In this document: one piece after another, positions 1 to 12,560 of the stretch
Layout: the number at the start of each line of letters is the position of its first letter
Position numbering within the stretch: the first letter of the stretch is position 1
Assembly (NCBI GenBank): GCA_035235625.1
Contig: CP141140.1
Location: forward strand, 15,582,685 to 15,646,684
Reading direction: 5' to 3'
Length of the DNA: 64,000 nucleotides
Source: Saururus chinensis
Lineage: Eukaryota > Streptophyta > Magnoliopsida > Piperales > Saururaceae
Notes under the pieces: model-generated
Seen by the model: only the letters and a program-made list of their open reading frames with translations
The model's database searches: none
What the model was told of the DNA's origin: nothing
Made by a program: the position numbers and the translations under genes

Positions 1-418
1 GAAATCAACGTTGTATATGTTGACGCACATTAGTACCAATAACACTAGTGGACTCATTATTAGAGTGGAGCATTACAAACTCTTCCCTACAATTATGAAT
101 AGTGATACCGTTGGGTTGGGTTGGGTTTTACTAAACCCAAAGCTAATACCAATTAAAAAATTATAACCCGAACTTGACTTGACTCGAATCGACTCGTTTG
201 ACTTGTTTAGAATTTAAAAAATATTTTTTCAAAAAAATTAAAATTATTATTAAAATATATATAAAAATAAAAATTTATATTTATAACTTAATTTGGGTTG
301 GGTCGCATCGGATCACCTAAAATTCGAACTTGACCCAAATAGATATGCAGGTTAAGTATTAAAAACCAAATCTAACTCATAAAGTCGGGCGGGTCAAGTT
401 TTACCATATACTGGACAT
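1..418. repeat. Degenerate GGGTTGGGT/ACCCGA repeat debris
   Basis: No gene is visible. From about 105 to 400 the sequence alternates GGGTTGGGT-type and ACCCGAACTTGAC-type runs around an AT-rich core, a composition seen at the ends of many plant hAT elements. The first 60 bases carry a fragment similar to the core of the short palindromic MITEs described below (6975, 44064, 49018). No target-site duplication was found, so this is called transposon debris only. Confidence 0.4.
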
Positions 419-741
419 TAGGGATGATACTCGGGTCGGGAAAATGGTAAAACCCGACCCGACCCTAATGGGTCGGGTTTGATTTTTGAAAGTTGACCTG
501 AATAACTATTCAGGTCGGGTTTAGGTTTTAGGTGATCCAACCCGACCCGAATATAATTATAAATATAAAATAAAATTTTTATATAATTTTTAATATTATT
601 TTTAAAGAAAATTTTAAAAAATATTTTTTTTATTTTATTCGGGTCAAATGGGTTAGGTTCGAGTCGAGTGTTATAATTTTTAAAATAATATAAAATTTAA
701 GTTCGACAAAACCGGACCCAAACCGGACAAAGTAACATCTA
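419..741. mobile_element. Short hAT-like non-autonomous element
   Basis: It begins TAGGGATGATACTCGGGTCG and ends, read on the other strand, TAGATGTTACTTTGTCCGG, so the ends form a loose inverted pair rich in GGTCGGGT. The middle is AT-rich and noncoding. An imperfect 8 bp duplication (ctggacat / ctagtcat) lies close to the ends but does not abut both precisely. The hAT assignment is inferred from terminal style. Confidence 0.35.
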
Positions 742-949
742 GTCATAACTAAGCGGCCCCAAAGCTATAGCCCAGATCACCACGCCACACCGATGGTTTG
801 CATCACTGAAGTGCCGACAATAGATTTAAACAAAATGAGCAATGGACCACGTTAAAAGCTTCCACATAAATATGTAGACATACCAACTCGAAGTACGAGC
901 CACGATGAACATAAAAATAGAGCACGCACTGCCTCAACCCCGGCTCTTA

Positions 950-2186
950 TTAAAATAAAGAAAGAGCTAACTTCATGAGGGTGACTCCTGCAAGCATGGC
1001 GAAGGTGGAAGGCGAAACCGACGTTCCATATGAGCTAGCGCCAGCTATGGGTACCGGAGTCATTGTCGAGGATGAAGGTGTGTCCAAGGAGGGATTATTG
1101 GTGGCCGGAGAAGTGGGCGTGGTTCCCCCGCCGGTGGAGGCGGCCACAGTAATGGCGAGCTTCATGCCGCCGCTGCAGTGGCTGGGGACGCCACAGATAT
1201 AGTAGTGGGTTCCGGCTGTTTTGAGGGATATGGTCGTGGATCCGCTGCTGTCACTTGTAACGGAGTTGCTGGTGCTGCAGCTGGCGTAATCGGTTGAACT
1301 CACTTCGTCCACAGTGTGTGCGCCTCCCCCATAGTTGAAGACTGCAACCATCAACATTATGCATGAGATCACCATATATTGGCTCTGAATACCAATACTC
1401 CATGTCTACAAATCTCATATAGTTATAACATGAACTATCATTTGTTTTTTATCACAAAATCCAAAATTAGGGTCAATCAATAATTAAAAACAGAATTTAC
1501 ATTGTTAGCAGAATGTTACTAGCTTCATTGAAGTTTAGTCTCGGCGCCCACGAATGGGTTACCTCGTTCGGAGTTGTGGGTACTGCAGTTTGGGTAAGTA
1601 TCTAAAATCAATGGGTTACTTATAACTAAAGGCCACAACTCCAATTGAGGCGAAATTTTGTGGTCCGCCGATCCACTGGGCAAGCCTCGGGGGTGGAGCC
1701 AGGAGTTCGGGTGAGGAGAGGTAAGTTCGAACATAAAGGGCATATAAGCATACTAAAGCTGAAGGGTGAGGGTTAAAACATTTGTTTTAGAGGGACATGT
1801 TTATTACATTATATACATAAGCAAAAACATTTACAAATGTTGAGGGGGGCAATTGCCCCCAACTTTGTATTAAAATGACTCTGAGGCGAGCCCCATCCAA
1901 GGCTGCCATTTTTTCATCTACTATTAAAATGACTCTGAGGCTTATGAGAGCAACAAAACTGGGAAAATTCTTCTAAGCAAGTACGGCAAAATTGGTAGTA
2001 AAGGAAACGAGGATACAGACCAAGACTGTCGCCAACCACAAAAGACTTGCTCTTGGTCCAGCTGGTGTAATCGACCCCCGACGCCCAACCAGTGGTGTCG
2101 CCCACTGTATAAACTGTGGCCGAGGTGGACACTATGCAACAGAGAAACAGCACGGCACCCATCGCCCTAGCCATCCTCTTTGCCAT
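950..2186 (-). CDS. Phytocyanin (blue copper protein, uclacyanin/plantacyanin type)
   Basis: Two exons, 2186-2021 and 1341-950, joined through a GT..AG intron (donor GTCTGTAT, acceptor TTGCAG) give 558 nt and 185 residues. The single intron inside the copper domain is typical of phytocyanins. Residues 1-23 form a signal peptide, then comes a cupredoxin-like domain ([35 protein letters not shown]). Type-1 copper ligands are His64, Cys105, His110 and Met115; Cys77 and Cys111 would form the family disulfide. The Met axial ligand separates it from stellacyanins, which have Gln. A Thr/Ser/Pro-rich stretch and a hydrophobic C-terminus suggest an arabinogalactan-like, GPI-anchored cell-surface protein. 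Role by family: extracellular electron transfer or wall/reproductive signalling; substrate unknown. No frame break is seen. An in-frame Met5 is an alternative start. Confidence 0.9.
1668..1901. mobile_element. Small transposon-like insert in the phytocyanin intron
   Basis: Within the intron the segment begins AAGCCTCGGGGGTGGAGCC and its far end, read on the other strand, is AGCCTTGGATGGGGCTCGCC, an imperfect inverted repeat. It contains a perfect 16 bp palindrome GGGGGCAATTGCCCCC at about 1845-1860 of the kind found near the ends of several plant repeat families. A 19-20 bp direct repeat (attaaaatgactctgaggc) occurs at about 1869 and again at 1922. Family and exact ends are uncertain. Confidence 0.4.
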
Positions 2187-2294
2187 ATCGAAGTGCCGAG
2201 ACAGTGGGTGGGGGGAGGGGGAAGGAAGAGAGCAGGAGGCCAGGTGGAGTGTTCAGTTTTCTAGCCCTATGTTGGGAATTATGGGGATGGGTTT

Positions 2295-2304
2295 TATATA
2301 TATA
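2295..2304 (-). promoter_or_regulatory. TATA box of the phytocyanin gene
   Basis: TATATATATA on the minus strand lies about 110 bp upstream of the chosen ATG at 2186, a plausible distance for a core promoter with a short 5' UTR. It is the only strong TATA element close upstream. Confidence 0.5.
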
Positions 2305-2309
2305 GAAAC

Positions 2310-3837
2310 AAGCTGAATGGAGCAAGTAAAACTAAAAAAGCTTCATTGCTTTCCTGGTTATATATTTTACACATGAATTAATCACATAAGGTATGGGATG
2401 CCTTCAACTGCACTTGATTCCCCCTGGGTAGTGGTTGAGCACCTTTTTTCATGTAAAGTCACATTGAGAGTTGTTACAGATGAGGGTTTGTTGGATGGTC
2501 AGTAGCTGTCTAATCTTGGTCCCAATAGTTTCTGGAGTTTACACAATGCATATTTTTGGGGGGGCCTAGCTTGCACTTAGCATTGATGACAGAATGCAGA
2601 AGCAAGCAACCGTAGTGAGATAGGGTTGCTGGTATGTAATTAGCTATGTGATTTAAAGAAGCTAGCTAGATTGGTATAACTTAGTAATGCGACCCACTGA
2701 GCACTTTTTAGTTAGGGGTATACGTGGTCTGTGTCACTGTCACACCATATTGGCCCTCCGCTTGACAGTAATATCTTTATCTTAGCAGTGGACTCTAGTT
2801 GGGCATCATTATTTGTAAGCAAACCATGTGACTTTCGTGATCTTGCCTTTCAGACTCCAGTTGCACCCACATTGTCCTCAAGCAACCGGACCTGATTATG
2901 TGGCCTAATTGAACCAGCAAGCATTTTGACGAAAAATTGCGTCAAGAGGAATTTGGAATGTGTTTAGTGATCATTAATTAGCAAGCCCATCTTTGATCTC
3001 ACAGGTTTCTAAATGATCATCAATAAAATGCCAATGCGAGTGAAGCAGGCTGCAAAATGCGAGTGGGAAGAACAAGGCAATGAGTGATGATCAGGGCAAC
3101 ATTCCATCAGGGGCCAAAAGGCATCCGAAAGTAAAATCATCTGCGCATTGACTAAGGTCTCTATTTTTCTAATAAATTTGACGCACTTGTACCAGCCACC
3201 TAATTTGCTCCAACTCTTTCACCCACTTCAGGCAGGGCTTTGGAAAGAGTTTTTCATATTTCTGTTTACTATGAGACCAGTAACATATCAGGAATATTTG
3301 TTTTTAATATCAATTATACACATGGTAATACACATTAATACTAATAATATTAAGGTTAACATATACTAAAATATATACCGTCGATCTTCAAAATAAATAT
3401 TTTATAAATATTTTTAACGTTAGCGCTCATTATCGGGACGGAATATTTAAAAATATTTCCCTTATGCTATTGGGGCCTGACGGAGTTGGTGAATCACGTC
3501 GACATACGCTCTGCCGCATGTGTCGGTTTGCTTTGAGAGCTCGTGCATTACATGGTCCATGCAGCAAATCTTAAGTGTCCTTGAGGATCTTGAGACAAAT
3601 TAGTGCACATCACGAGCAACACACTTGTATGAATCCACGAAAATACAGAAACTTCTTGGAGGTAACTTCAATCCGAAGTTCATCGTCCCCTTCGGTTGTT
3701 GCCTTATTGCCTGACCCGGCTTAAGGACTATGAGTAACTTGTACAACCGAAAGTTTCTAACTTGTACAATTAAATAATGAGTGATTGGCTATTATTAATT
3801 CTAACTCTAAAATTCAAAAATGTATGTTCAAATTTTA
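2310..3837. other. Intergenic, no gene recognised
   Basis: AT-rich DNA upstream of the phytocyanin gene. Around 3285-3460 a pair of GGAATATTT..AAATATTTCC arms flanks a core (cacattaatactaataat .. accgtcgatctt) resembling the palindromic MITE cores elsewhere in the window; this is probably an old MITE. Nothing else could be assigned. Confidence 0.4.
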
Positions 3838-3990
3838 CTCTCTTTATCCCATATTAAGTGTTTTTTATAATAAATTTAAATTTATTATTCCCTTTTATTT
3901 TAAAATAAGTCTTATTTAATTTTTTAAAATTAACTAATTTTAGTTTATTTTAAAACATTAAATAAAATATTTATAATAGAATGGATAGAG
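3838..3990. mobile_element. Stowaway-type MITE
   Basis: Starts CTCTCTTTATCCCATATTAA and ends ATGGATAGAG, flanked on both sides by TA. The terminal CTCYCTYYRTCCCA style and TA duplication are those of Stowaway (Tc1/mariner) MITEs. Noncoding and AT-rich. Confidence 0.6.
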
Positions 3991-3992
3991 TA

Positions 3993-6195
3993 TTATTTTT
4001 TATAATTAAATAGAATATTTAATATAAAAAAGTTTTTTTTCTATTTTACGTGCACCACCATTTATTACAGCAAAAAAAACTACATGTGGGACTGAAATGA
4101 TGTCAAGGGGACCTCATTGGGTAGACGCTTGACTTGACCGGTGACATCATTTATTTTAATAAGTGGATTGCCTTACCGATGCCGGATATTTATTGGATTT
4201 TGTAAAATCGGCCACTTGATCATTAGGCCTGATATACTTTAAATATTTTAAATTTTCATAAAGATAGACAAATATAAATAATCTTTCTATAAGTAATAAT
4301 ATTATTTAATGCTTGTAAAAATTCTAAAAGTTCTTAAATAAGAGAACTAAGATAACTAAATTTGAAAAACTTGCATAGAAATTTAACCAGAAGAAACAAA
4401 AGCCTTTAAAATTTTCATAATGTTTTTTAAATTGATTTTAGTTGGTGTAGGTCGAACATGCTTGGAGACTTACTTAAAGGAGTGTGAAACTAGAGAGATT
4501 TTAAAAAGGTTGATCATTACGGTGGGCACCAAATTTTGCACCAGATTATCTAAATAGATGAAAGTTTAGACAAAATATGTTTAGATCATATAAGACGATA
4601 CATACCCTTTGATATGTCATCATCCCCGTGGATTATAGAATATTTATCACATATTTGTATTACTAGCAAGAATGCATGTGCTATTGGTTTCAAAGTAATT
4701 TTTCCTTTTTTTTAAACATTGAGAATATATATTACATAACTAAAAAGATTATATACAAGCTTATCAATATATTCTTTATATATCTATATATATTAGAATT
4801 ATATTTGTTAGTCTAAGTATTATTCTAGCTATAGTTTAGCAAGATTTGTATTTTATTCTTCTACCACTTTTGGATTGATTTTGGTAGGTATACTCGAACA
4901 TGTGGTATAACACATTATGAAGGCACGGTTTGAGAGGCAAGGGAGAGGTAACCGGTTGTTGCTTGCTTAATACATTTGCAAATATTGTTGGAGACAAAAG
5001 AACATAAGGAAGGGGATTGTTTAACCATGTGCAAAAGAAAGAACATGGGTGAGTAGGACACACTTTACATGATTGCCACTGGTGAAAGAGAATCATGTGA
5101 GTGTTTTTTTATATATTTTAATTAACGCATATTGTGAGATATTAAGGATATGTCACTTATTATCATGATATTACTATTTTATCATCAATTCTATGATAAA
5201 GTCCTACAATATTATGACATACATAGTCATTCAAGATTAGCAACTTGGTTGTAGGCTTCTTCTGTTAGATAGAGAATACATGAGTAATTATGCCTATAGA
5301 TCCTATTAATTTATTTATTACTATATAAATATTTAAAAGCAGTTAATACTGAGTTCTTCAAAATATAAATTGTGAATTTAGGGGTAATTATGCCTGTAGA
5401 TCCCATTAATTTTATTATTTTTACATAAATGTTAAAAGCAATTAATATTGTAATTACAAAATCCGTTTATTTTCACCCGGTGCATGAAGACTCATGACCT
5501 GTAATACTCAGGGGGCAGACGAAATGTGAGCCATCAGTTCATGTTTAAATGACTCACATCATGTTGAGCACATTTTTTTCAATATACTGCTTGATACATG
5601 TTAAGTTTTTCTTATAAATTTGTACTTCATAATAAGAATCTATAATTGTTAAGGTTAGTAAGAGAATAAGGAATAGATTATTATGCAGGTGGACCTATTA
5701 ATCTAATTACGTTTACTACTCATGAAAGTAAAGTGGTAAATGTGTAATTATTGAATTGTTGTAAAAGGTCATTCTAAAAAATAATTCCAAAATGACCAAA
5801 ATCATAAGAAATAAACATCAGGAATATAAATTATGACCCTTGTACCTATGATGCATAAAGGGGGCCTACTATAAAAGTATAAAATAACAACCTCATACAA
5901 CCATTCATTTGATAGAGCTATGCAAGACGAATTCAACGCCACTAAAATTATGCAAATCTGAGTTTAGAAATATAAGATATGGCCTTAGAATTTATCAAAA
6001 CGTAGGTAAATTAGAATAAAAATAAAAGAGTAAAAAAATGTGGGCATTATAGTAAGAAATCTAAAAATCTATCGTACTCTCTTGTCGTTTTTTATAACAG
6101 TATGATTTGAATAACTTTGTCTAAATTTTATGACATTTGTAACTTGAGTTTAATTTGTAATCTGATTTTTCTCAACTCTTCACATACATATAGGA
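3993..6195. other. Intergenic, AT-rich; one local tandem duplication
   Basis: No coding region is supported. At about 5288-5468 a unit of roughly 95-100 bp beginning attatgcctatagatcc is present twice in tandem (second copy from about 5386). The rest holds no feature I can name. Confidence 0.4.
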
Positions 6196-6764
6196 TGTTA
6201 TAAAATATAACCAACCTCAGGGGTCGGGTCCATCTTTGGGGTTTGTGGGAGAATATTTTATTGTAGATTACTTAAGTCATTAGGGGTAGTTTTATAATTT
6301 AATCATTGTAATTTATTTCTATGTAATATTTTGGGATTAAGGCTATTGTTAGGCCCATTATGATTAAGAAATTCATAAATATGTAATGGCTATGCCCAAA
6401 TTTATTAGTTTGAGATCAATGGAAGAAGAAGTTTAATAATAGTCCCTTCATCCTGAAATGTGTCTTATTTTAACAAAGTCAAATATTTAAGCTAAAGCTA
6501 TGTGTCTTGTTTTAATAAAGTCAAATATTTAAGCTACCTTATATTGCTTAAAAGTTTATAAAATTACATTTTTTTATTAACACATAAAAAAGTTAACAGA
6601 GCTTATTTTAAGGAAAATATACATAAAAACGGTATAAAAGAGGAGAAAGTGGCTAACTACTAAACAAATGGGACACTTAGTTTAGGACAAATTGATTTTC
6701 AAATGGGACACCTATTTCAGGGCAGCAAGAATATTGCTGTTGTAGATCCCAACGGTCTACATCA
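6196..6764 (+). mobile_element. Ty3/gypsy-type LTR (family G, copy 1)
   Basis: Homologous to the LTRs at 21413-21780 and 31784-32156: shared features include the GGGGTCGGGTCC stretch near the start, TTAGGCCCATTATG in the middle and GATCC..GGTCTACATCA at the end. Its length is inflated by a Stowaway MITE near 6442-6730. It has the same orientation as the copy at 21413, with family A lying between them, so the two could be the ends of one gypsy element; however the outer flanks (tagga and gacac) do not match. Confidence 0.5.
6442..6730. mobile_element. Stowaway-type MITE inside an LTR
   Basis: Begins GTCCCTTCATCCTGAAATG after a TA and ends with AAATGGGACACCTATTTCAG; internal GTCAAATATTTAAGCT units are repeated. 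It interrupts the LTR at 6196-6764, whose other copies lack it. The right end is approximate. Confidence 0.5.
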
Positions 6765-6974
6765 CTGGTGTAGAACGAATTGAATGACACTCTCAATACT
6801 GATTCAAGTTAGGGTATCTATGAAACAAAAGCCCTAATTCCATACGATTCTCCTTACTCAGGCCATCCCAAAACCTAGCTTATCCGTAAGACAAATATGA
6901 TTTTATTCCCTTTTCTAGGGATCCACTTAACCATACTTTTGGATAGGAGGCTTTTTTCATGCTCCCTTTCAATA

Positions 6975-7098
6975 ATGAGCCTAGTGTAAGCCACACATGG
7001 GAGCCCTTGATATTTAATATTGATGTCGTATATGTTAGCGCATGCGCCGTCGATCTCATGGATGAAGGGTTCCCATGCGAAGCTTACACTAGGCTCAT
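6975..7098. mobile_element. Palindromic MITE, family M1 copy a
   Basis: Arms of about 50 bp are near-perfect inverted repeats: ATGAGCCTAGTGTAAG at the left and CTTACACTAGGCTCAT at the right, flanked by TA on both sides. The RNA would fold into one long hairpin. Related copies lie at 44064-44204 and 49018-49167. Noncoding. Confidence 0.7.
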
Positions 7099-7099
7099 T

Positions 7100-7618
7100 A
7101 TCTGACGCTTCCTTTCAAATATGGGTTGTGCAATTTTTTCTCTTTTTGGGCAGACACAAATTTGCATGGATCTAGACTCACTTGGAGTATTCAAAATGCA
7201 TGGCATGACATTTCCATTACAGATATGTTATGGGTCAAATACTTTTGACATTTGGATTTACTTATTCTGCACTATTCGTGAGTCCAGTGCCTCAATTGCA
7301 ATATGCTCAGCCATTCTATGGACTTTCTTATTTAGCTTATTCCTAAAGCTTTTCAAAGAGCCACCTCCTCTTTCAACCATGCACGCCCTTGAGCCATTAT
7401 GCCAAAAAGTGTGAAGAGAGCATTCATGGGCCTAGGTGAAATGTTACCATGGACTTAGGGCCTATTTGGCAACCATTTTGAAAACGAAATGAAAAGTCTT
7501 TCCTCTTCAAGGAGGAATATTTTTCAAAGTGACTTTCTTTGTGATGTGACATTTTACACTTTAATTTATCACACAAAGAAAACCACTTTTGTTTTCAAAG
7601 AGCCCTTAATTTTTGTGT
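7100..7618. other. Intergenic, no gene recognised
   Basis: Short open frames occur but none resembles a known protein. The stretch lies between the M1 MITE and the family A retrotransposon and may be internal sequence of a decayed gypsy element. Confidence 0.3.
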
Positions 7619-8739
7619 GTTTTTTTAACACCCTAGGTCCACGGGTACTAAAATTCAAGGTAAAACCTGACATGGGGTTTAGAAAATACTGAAACGAAAT
7701 TTATTCTTTTGATCCCCATGATCCTTATCCGTGTGTAAGAGTTGTAGCGATCATCAGGCACCAGTTTCAAAAAAAATAAAAGACTAATTATTACCATTTT
7801 TGGATTGGGCCAACATCGCCATGGTGTTGGTTGCCTACATATTTATTGGATAACATCTTGAATGTTATTCAAATAAGATCAGATCTAGATATAGTTCTGC
7901 CTAATGAATAAGGCCAATTAATAAGCATAACATCATTACATGCAATGCTTAAGTGTTTTCAACATGCATTTATATATCAAAGTCTATGTAGAAAATTAAA
8001 GCACCAACAAATCAAACAAATCATTATTTCACGAAATTCAATGAATCATTCACATAATTAGATAAATCAATCGTTCATGGAATCCTATATATAAAACAAA
8101 TCATTCTAAACATAATCCGATTAATCATTCATTGTAACGCCCGAGATTTTCATACATTTTCCATAAAATTCACGAAAAATTTTTATTTTTAAATCGGAGT
8201 AAAACTGACGAAATCAAAACCCGTATAAACAGTTTATAATTTAAAACATCATACGGTTAAACATCGTACCACTAAATCAAATATCCTCAGGCGTCACTCA
8301 AAAACAAACGTACGACTAAATCACCATGATCATAGATTTTCAAATACAAATAACTCCCAGGCGTCCCCGAGTACAAGTCCCATAAACAGTCTACTATCTG
8401 ATCCAAATTAAAAGTCCAGAATATACAAACACTTAAATCTTACCAAATACATCAGATCGTGGCATCAATTATACTCTCATTGAGTCAAATAAACTTGAGT
8501 CGAGGGGGAAACAATCCACCGCAGAAATGAGCATCCATCTCCAGGAGCTCTTCAACACAACCTGCAAAAGCCTCCCGAACCGTGGGGCTAAAAAATAGTA
8601 GGGTGAGTATTTTCATACTCAGTAGGAAAGTACCCAGTAGGGGAAATCCCATAAATGGTGAACTCAATAAGTTCATAAAAACATGCGTCATGCAACACAA
8701 ACATGAAGCAGTCAACATATATCCATCGTACATCTGCAA

Positions 8740-9180
8740 ATAATAATGCATAGCACACCAATGAAAGCAAACTTACACAAATACCCTGAATTAGGGTCTT
8801 ATAACTTTCTTGTACCATCGTACACATACTCAAATCCTTACTCATACTCGTACGACCAAACTCGTACAATCTTACACTTACAGTCCTCGTCAAAATCATA
8901 TACTTACAATCGTGCTTACAATCATACACTTACTATCTTACTCAAAAACTTACACTTACATTCTTACTCTGAATCATCATCTTACAATCGTACTCATATT
9001 CATATTCACAAAACCTACACGTACTTGTACGACCTTAATCGTACAATCATATGCTTACACATAAACGTATTCTTACGTCTTCCTCAGGAGCTTACACTTA
9101 CACCTACTCTGAATCTTACACGTACAACTTACTCAGAATCTGAAGCATACAACATACTCTCACTATCGTACACAAACTAC
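8740..9180. repeat. Imperfect TTACACTTAC-type minisatellite in LTR B
   Basis: About 440 bp of loosely repeated 10-20 bp units containing cttacacttac, tcgtacaatc and catactcac. The open frames here read as Tyr/Thr/Ser/His-rich low-complexity peptide and are a by-product of the repeat. Confidence 0.6.
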
Positions 9181-10589
9181 CGACAATTGAAGCTTATTAC
9201 GATAAACAAGCTCCAACGTCGGAAAGGAAGGGAATGCCACAAGGGCGTCACCTTAACCCTCGGGGAGCAACTAGACGCCATGGACTTTTCCGAAGGCAAG
9301 GCACACCTATGCTCATGGGGCACAGGATCAAACAGGTAAGAGCAGGTCCATGATACTGCTTACCTGAGCGCGCAAATGCCCACTCTTTGGGGCCATACAT
9401 TGCCAACAAGGGCCATACAGTGCCAACTAAGGGCAGAAAACATATAGTGCCACTCTTGGGCAAGAATCTTACAGTGCCACTCTTGGGCAGAACATACAGA
9501 GCCATCTAGGCAGAAACATACAGAGCCCACGAAGGGCGGAAACTTACAGCGCTCTCAACAGAGCATCAAACGTCTGGGCTTAATACAGCACACAGACCAA
9601 AACAAAGCATACATTGCTCTCAACAGAGCATCAGACGACTGGTGCTCTATATAGCACACAGACAAAAATCCTGTAGGATAACAACCATGGCAAGACACAG
9701 AAGTGCTTAGCCGACTCATTATCGGCTAGCTCAAACACGGAACTTAATCCGTCGAACCCTCAGGTCTCAAACTCACAACGCTATTATTAGTTTTCTCATA
9801 ATTCAAGTTTGAATTAAGTATATTATGCGGTACAATTATGCCAAACTGACTCACAGTCCTTGACTGATCAAACTAAAGCTGAGCCCGATCGAAACCCTAG
9901 TTCGTCGGGGCAGCAGCCTTCACTTACCCGTCCAAGTCACAACATGGCTCACCACACACAGATCCTTACGTAATCATACATCCTCTGACATCCACCTTAC
10001 GATCAAACAACTTACTTACATCGTCAAACTGAGCTCCTCAAAGTAGATCCTCGTTACCCCCTTACTTACACCTCACTGATTATGCTTACTTTTCACTTTA
10101 TAATTTGTATGTTATGCTTGTACAATTATGCACACTCTTACCGTCTAATAAACCCTCATAAGGCTCTAAGCCTGGGTCCTCTTACTTACCGAACTCCTGA
10201 CGTATACTCCAAACCAAACTGATCCATCTCAAATTCTTGCTCCGCAAACTTACCTTCTCTGTCTTCCGTCATACGCTTATACGTCCAAATCTGCCTCCAA
10301 CTTCGTACCAAACCCTTACCACTTCTTACCGTCCATCGCACCTACCTCTGTCCACACGCATAACTTACTCACAATCGCTAGCCATCACTAGCACATACAT
10401 TATACACATACATAAAGCATACGTACAACTCATACATAACAATCATACTTACAGCTCATATGCATGCCATACGTATCTAAACATACCATATAATCATGCT
10501 TATATGCACATCATGTAATTCCTAGCATGCTACTACTCATTCAAGCATGCTATCATGAAATTACGAGTTCAAAACTCCCCTACCTCGTA

Positions 10590-12560
10590 ATCATGACGTT
10601 TGATGGCGAGCACATGACGGTGGCGGCGTTGGCGGCCAAAAGCTTTTCCCAGCCAAGAGAGCTGCTGTCCCGAGGGTTTAGGAAACGCCGGAAGCACTCA
10701 CGGCCAAAAGGGGTGACACATGTCAATGCGGACAATCCGCGATCCACGACGGCACACTACGGGCAGCCGGGAGGAAGGTCGTGCCAACATGTGGCAGGTG
10801 CGACCGAAGGTCTAAGCGTACACACTAAAATTCGACCGGTGGTTGAACCATACTCAATCGGTTACAAGACATCGAAATCGACCATGGACAGCACCCAACG
10901 ACGTCGATTTCATGTTTAACAGGGCCCCCATAAAGGCGGAGGGCGTGGGCGACACTCAAGGACGGAGGAAAGGTGGTGGAGGACTCTGATGTCAACTCCA
11001 GATGATGGCAGAGCCCTCTAACGGTCGGGCGGCGCCAAAGCGGCACCAATACCCTAACCCGCACGCGTGGCTACTTGCACACGCAGCCAAAGGGAGGGGG
11101 AGAGGCTAGACGGTGTCAGCCCAAGACTCGAAAGAGCAGTAGGGCCATGCCCAAGGGTGTGAGCAACAAAGACGGCCTTTGCCGTTGCCGTGTCGAGGCA
11201 GGCCGACGAGAGGCCAATCGGCGTCCGGCGAGGGTAGAACAGTGGCGCTCTGAATGGCGCGGTCAAACGCATATCATTGGCAGAGGGGGAACCTGCCTCT
11301 TGCCGAAGAAGAGGGGCGGTGCCGTACTAGGACGGCCAGCGATCTCTAGGCTGAGACCCGCCAAACTACAAGGTCCAGAGGAGACGCCACGATGGCCCAA
11401 AACGGGTTGAAACCCTAGGGGCACAAGGACGAGCAGGGGTTAAACGAGGTCAAACCGGCCCAGGTGGGGCCAACCCTAGCCGTCGCTAGGCAAGGGCGGA
11501 ATCCATGGTGGCCATTCGGCCACTGCCAACCTACGTTGGCGGGGTCAAGGTTCACAACAAAAGGGGCTGACCAGAGGGACAAGTAGGGCCAGGGAGGGAA
11601 GGTGGCCGGAGTAGGGTGGAGCTAGGTGGAGGCGACTACACCAGTTCCGCTGGGCCGAAGCTGGCCGACCATAAGCTCACCAAAGGCTTGCTTCCACCGG
11701 CGCGACCACAATTCCCGTCAAACCAAAAACAGGGAAGAGGGACCGACCCGGGGAAACCAGCCCAGGCATAGCGGCTCTGGGGGCGGTAGACCTGGCTGGG
11801 GGTGATCTTGCGGTCACTGGACTGCGGCTGGCCGGACGGAGGCCGAGTGGAGCCGTCTTCGGCCAAAGGCAGCAATTCCCGGCGCCGGTAGTCCCAAACA
11901 CACAGACCAAAAGAAACAAGGGCTCAGAAGGTCTGGTCGGAGGGAAGACGGAGGATGGAGGCGAAATCGGCCAGGGAGGGGAGGCTCAATCACTTCGCCG
12001 GACCAAGGTGAGACCGGATGGGGGTCGATCGGGCGTAACTCGCCGGCGGCGGCTATTGTTGAACAAAAACAGTTCGCCGGCGAAAACAGGGCAGAGGGGG
12101 AAAAGCATGGGGCGGTGGAACGGAGGCCCTCCGGGCCGGGAGGGGTGGCCTCCCGCCGTCGCTGGACCATGGTGAGGTTGGAGGAGATCCGGTCGGCGGT
12201 GGCTCGCCGCCGGCAGCCACCGTTTCACCAAAACACAACTCAAGTGAAAAACAGGGCAGAGGCGGAAATGGGGACGGGGCGGCGGAGAGGAGGCCCACCG
12301 GGCCAGGAGGAATGGCCTTCTGTCGTCGCCGGCCCAAGGCGGGGCCATAGCCGGCCGGCCAAGCCTTGCCAGCTCGTGGTGGCGGCGGAACAGCACAAAA
12401 TAGAGAGGGAGAGGACTCACCAGGGGAGGAGGCGGTGCGGCCGTAGGCGGTGGCCCCTTGGCGTCGCACCGCCGGGGCGGAACCGATGGTGGTGGCCCGG
12501 CGGCCCACTGGCGGCCACCGGTCGCCGGAGAGAAGAGTGCAGAATTGGGGGGGGGGGGGG
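10590..12560. repeat. GC-rich island with ~165 bp tandem repeats in LTR B
   Basis: A sharp compositional change from AT-rich flanks to a GC-rich, CpG-containing stretch. Within 11900-12540 a unit of about 165 bp recurs: ACAGGGCAGAG occurs at 12086 and 12251, followed each time by a CGGCGG..GGAGGCCC..GGCCATGG-like block. Long open frames occur in several frames on both strands (for example 11986-12420 and 12053-12508, minus), as expected of GC-rich DNA, and encode Pro/Arg-rich low-complexity peptides. It ends in a run of 14 G (12547-12560). Confidence 0.6.

Noticed and set aside
975..1202. Plus-strand frame over the phytocyanin second exon
   Set aside because: Antisense shadow of the copper-protein exon, whose ligands and splice sites are all in place on the minus strand.
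8746..9339. Plus-strand open frame of 197 codons
   Set aside because: It reads through short TTACACTTAC-type repeats in solo LTR B, giving a Tyr/Thr/Ser-rich low-complexity product with no domain.
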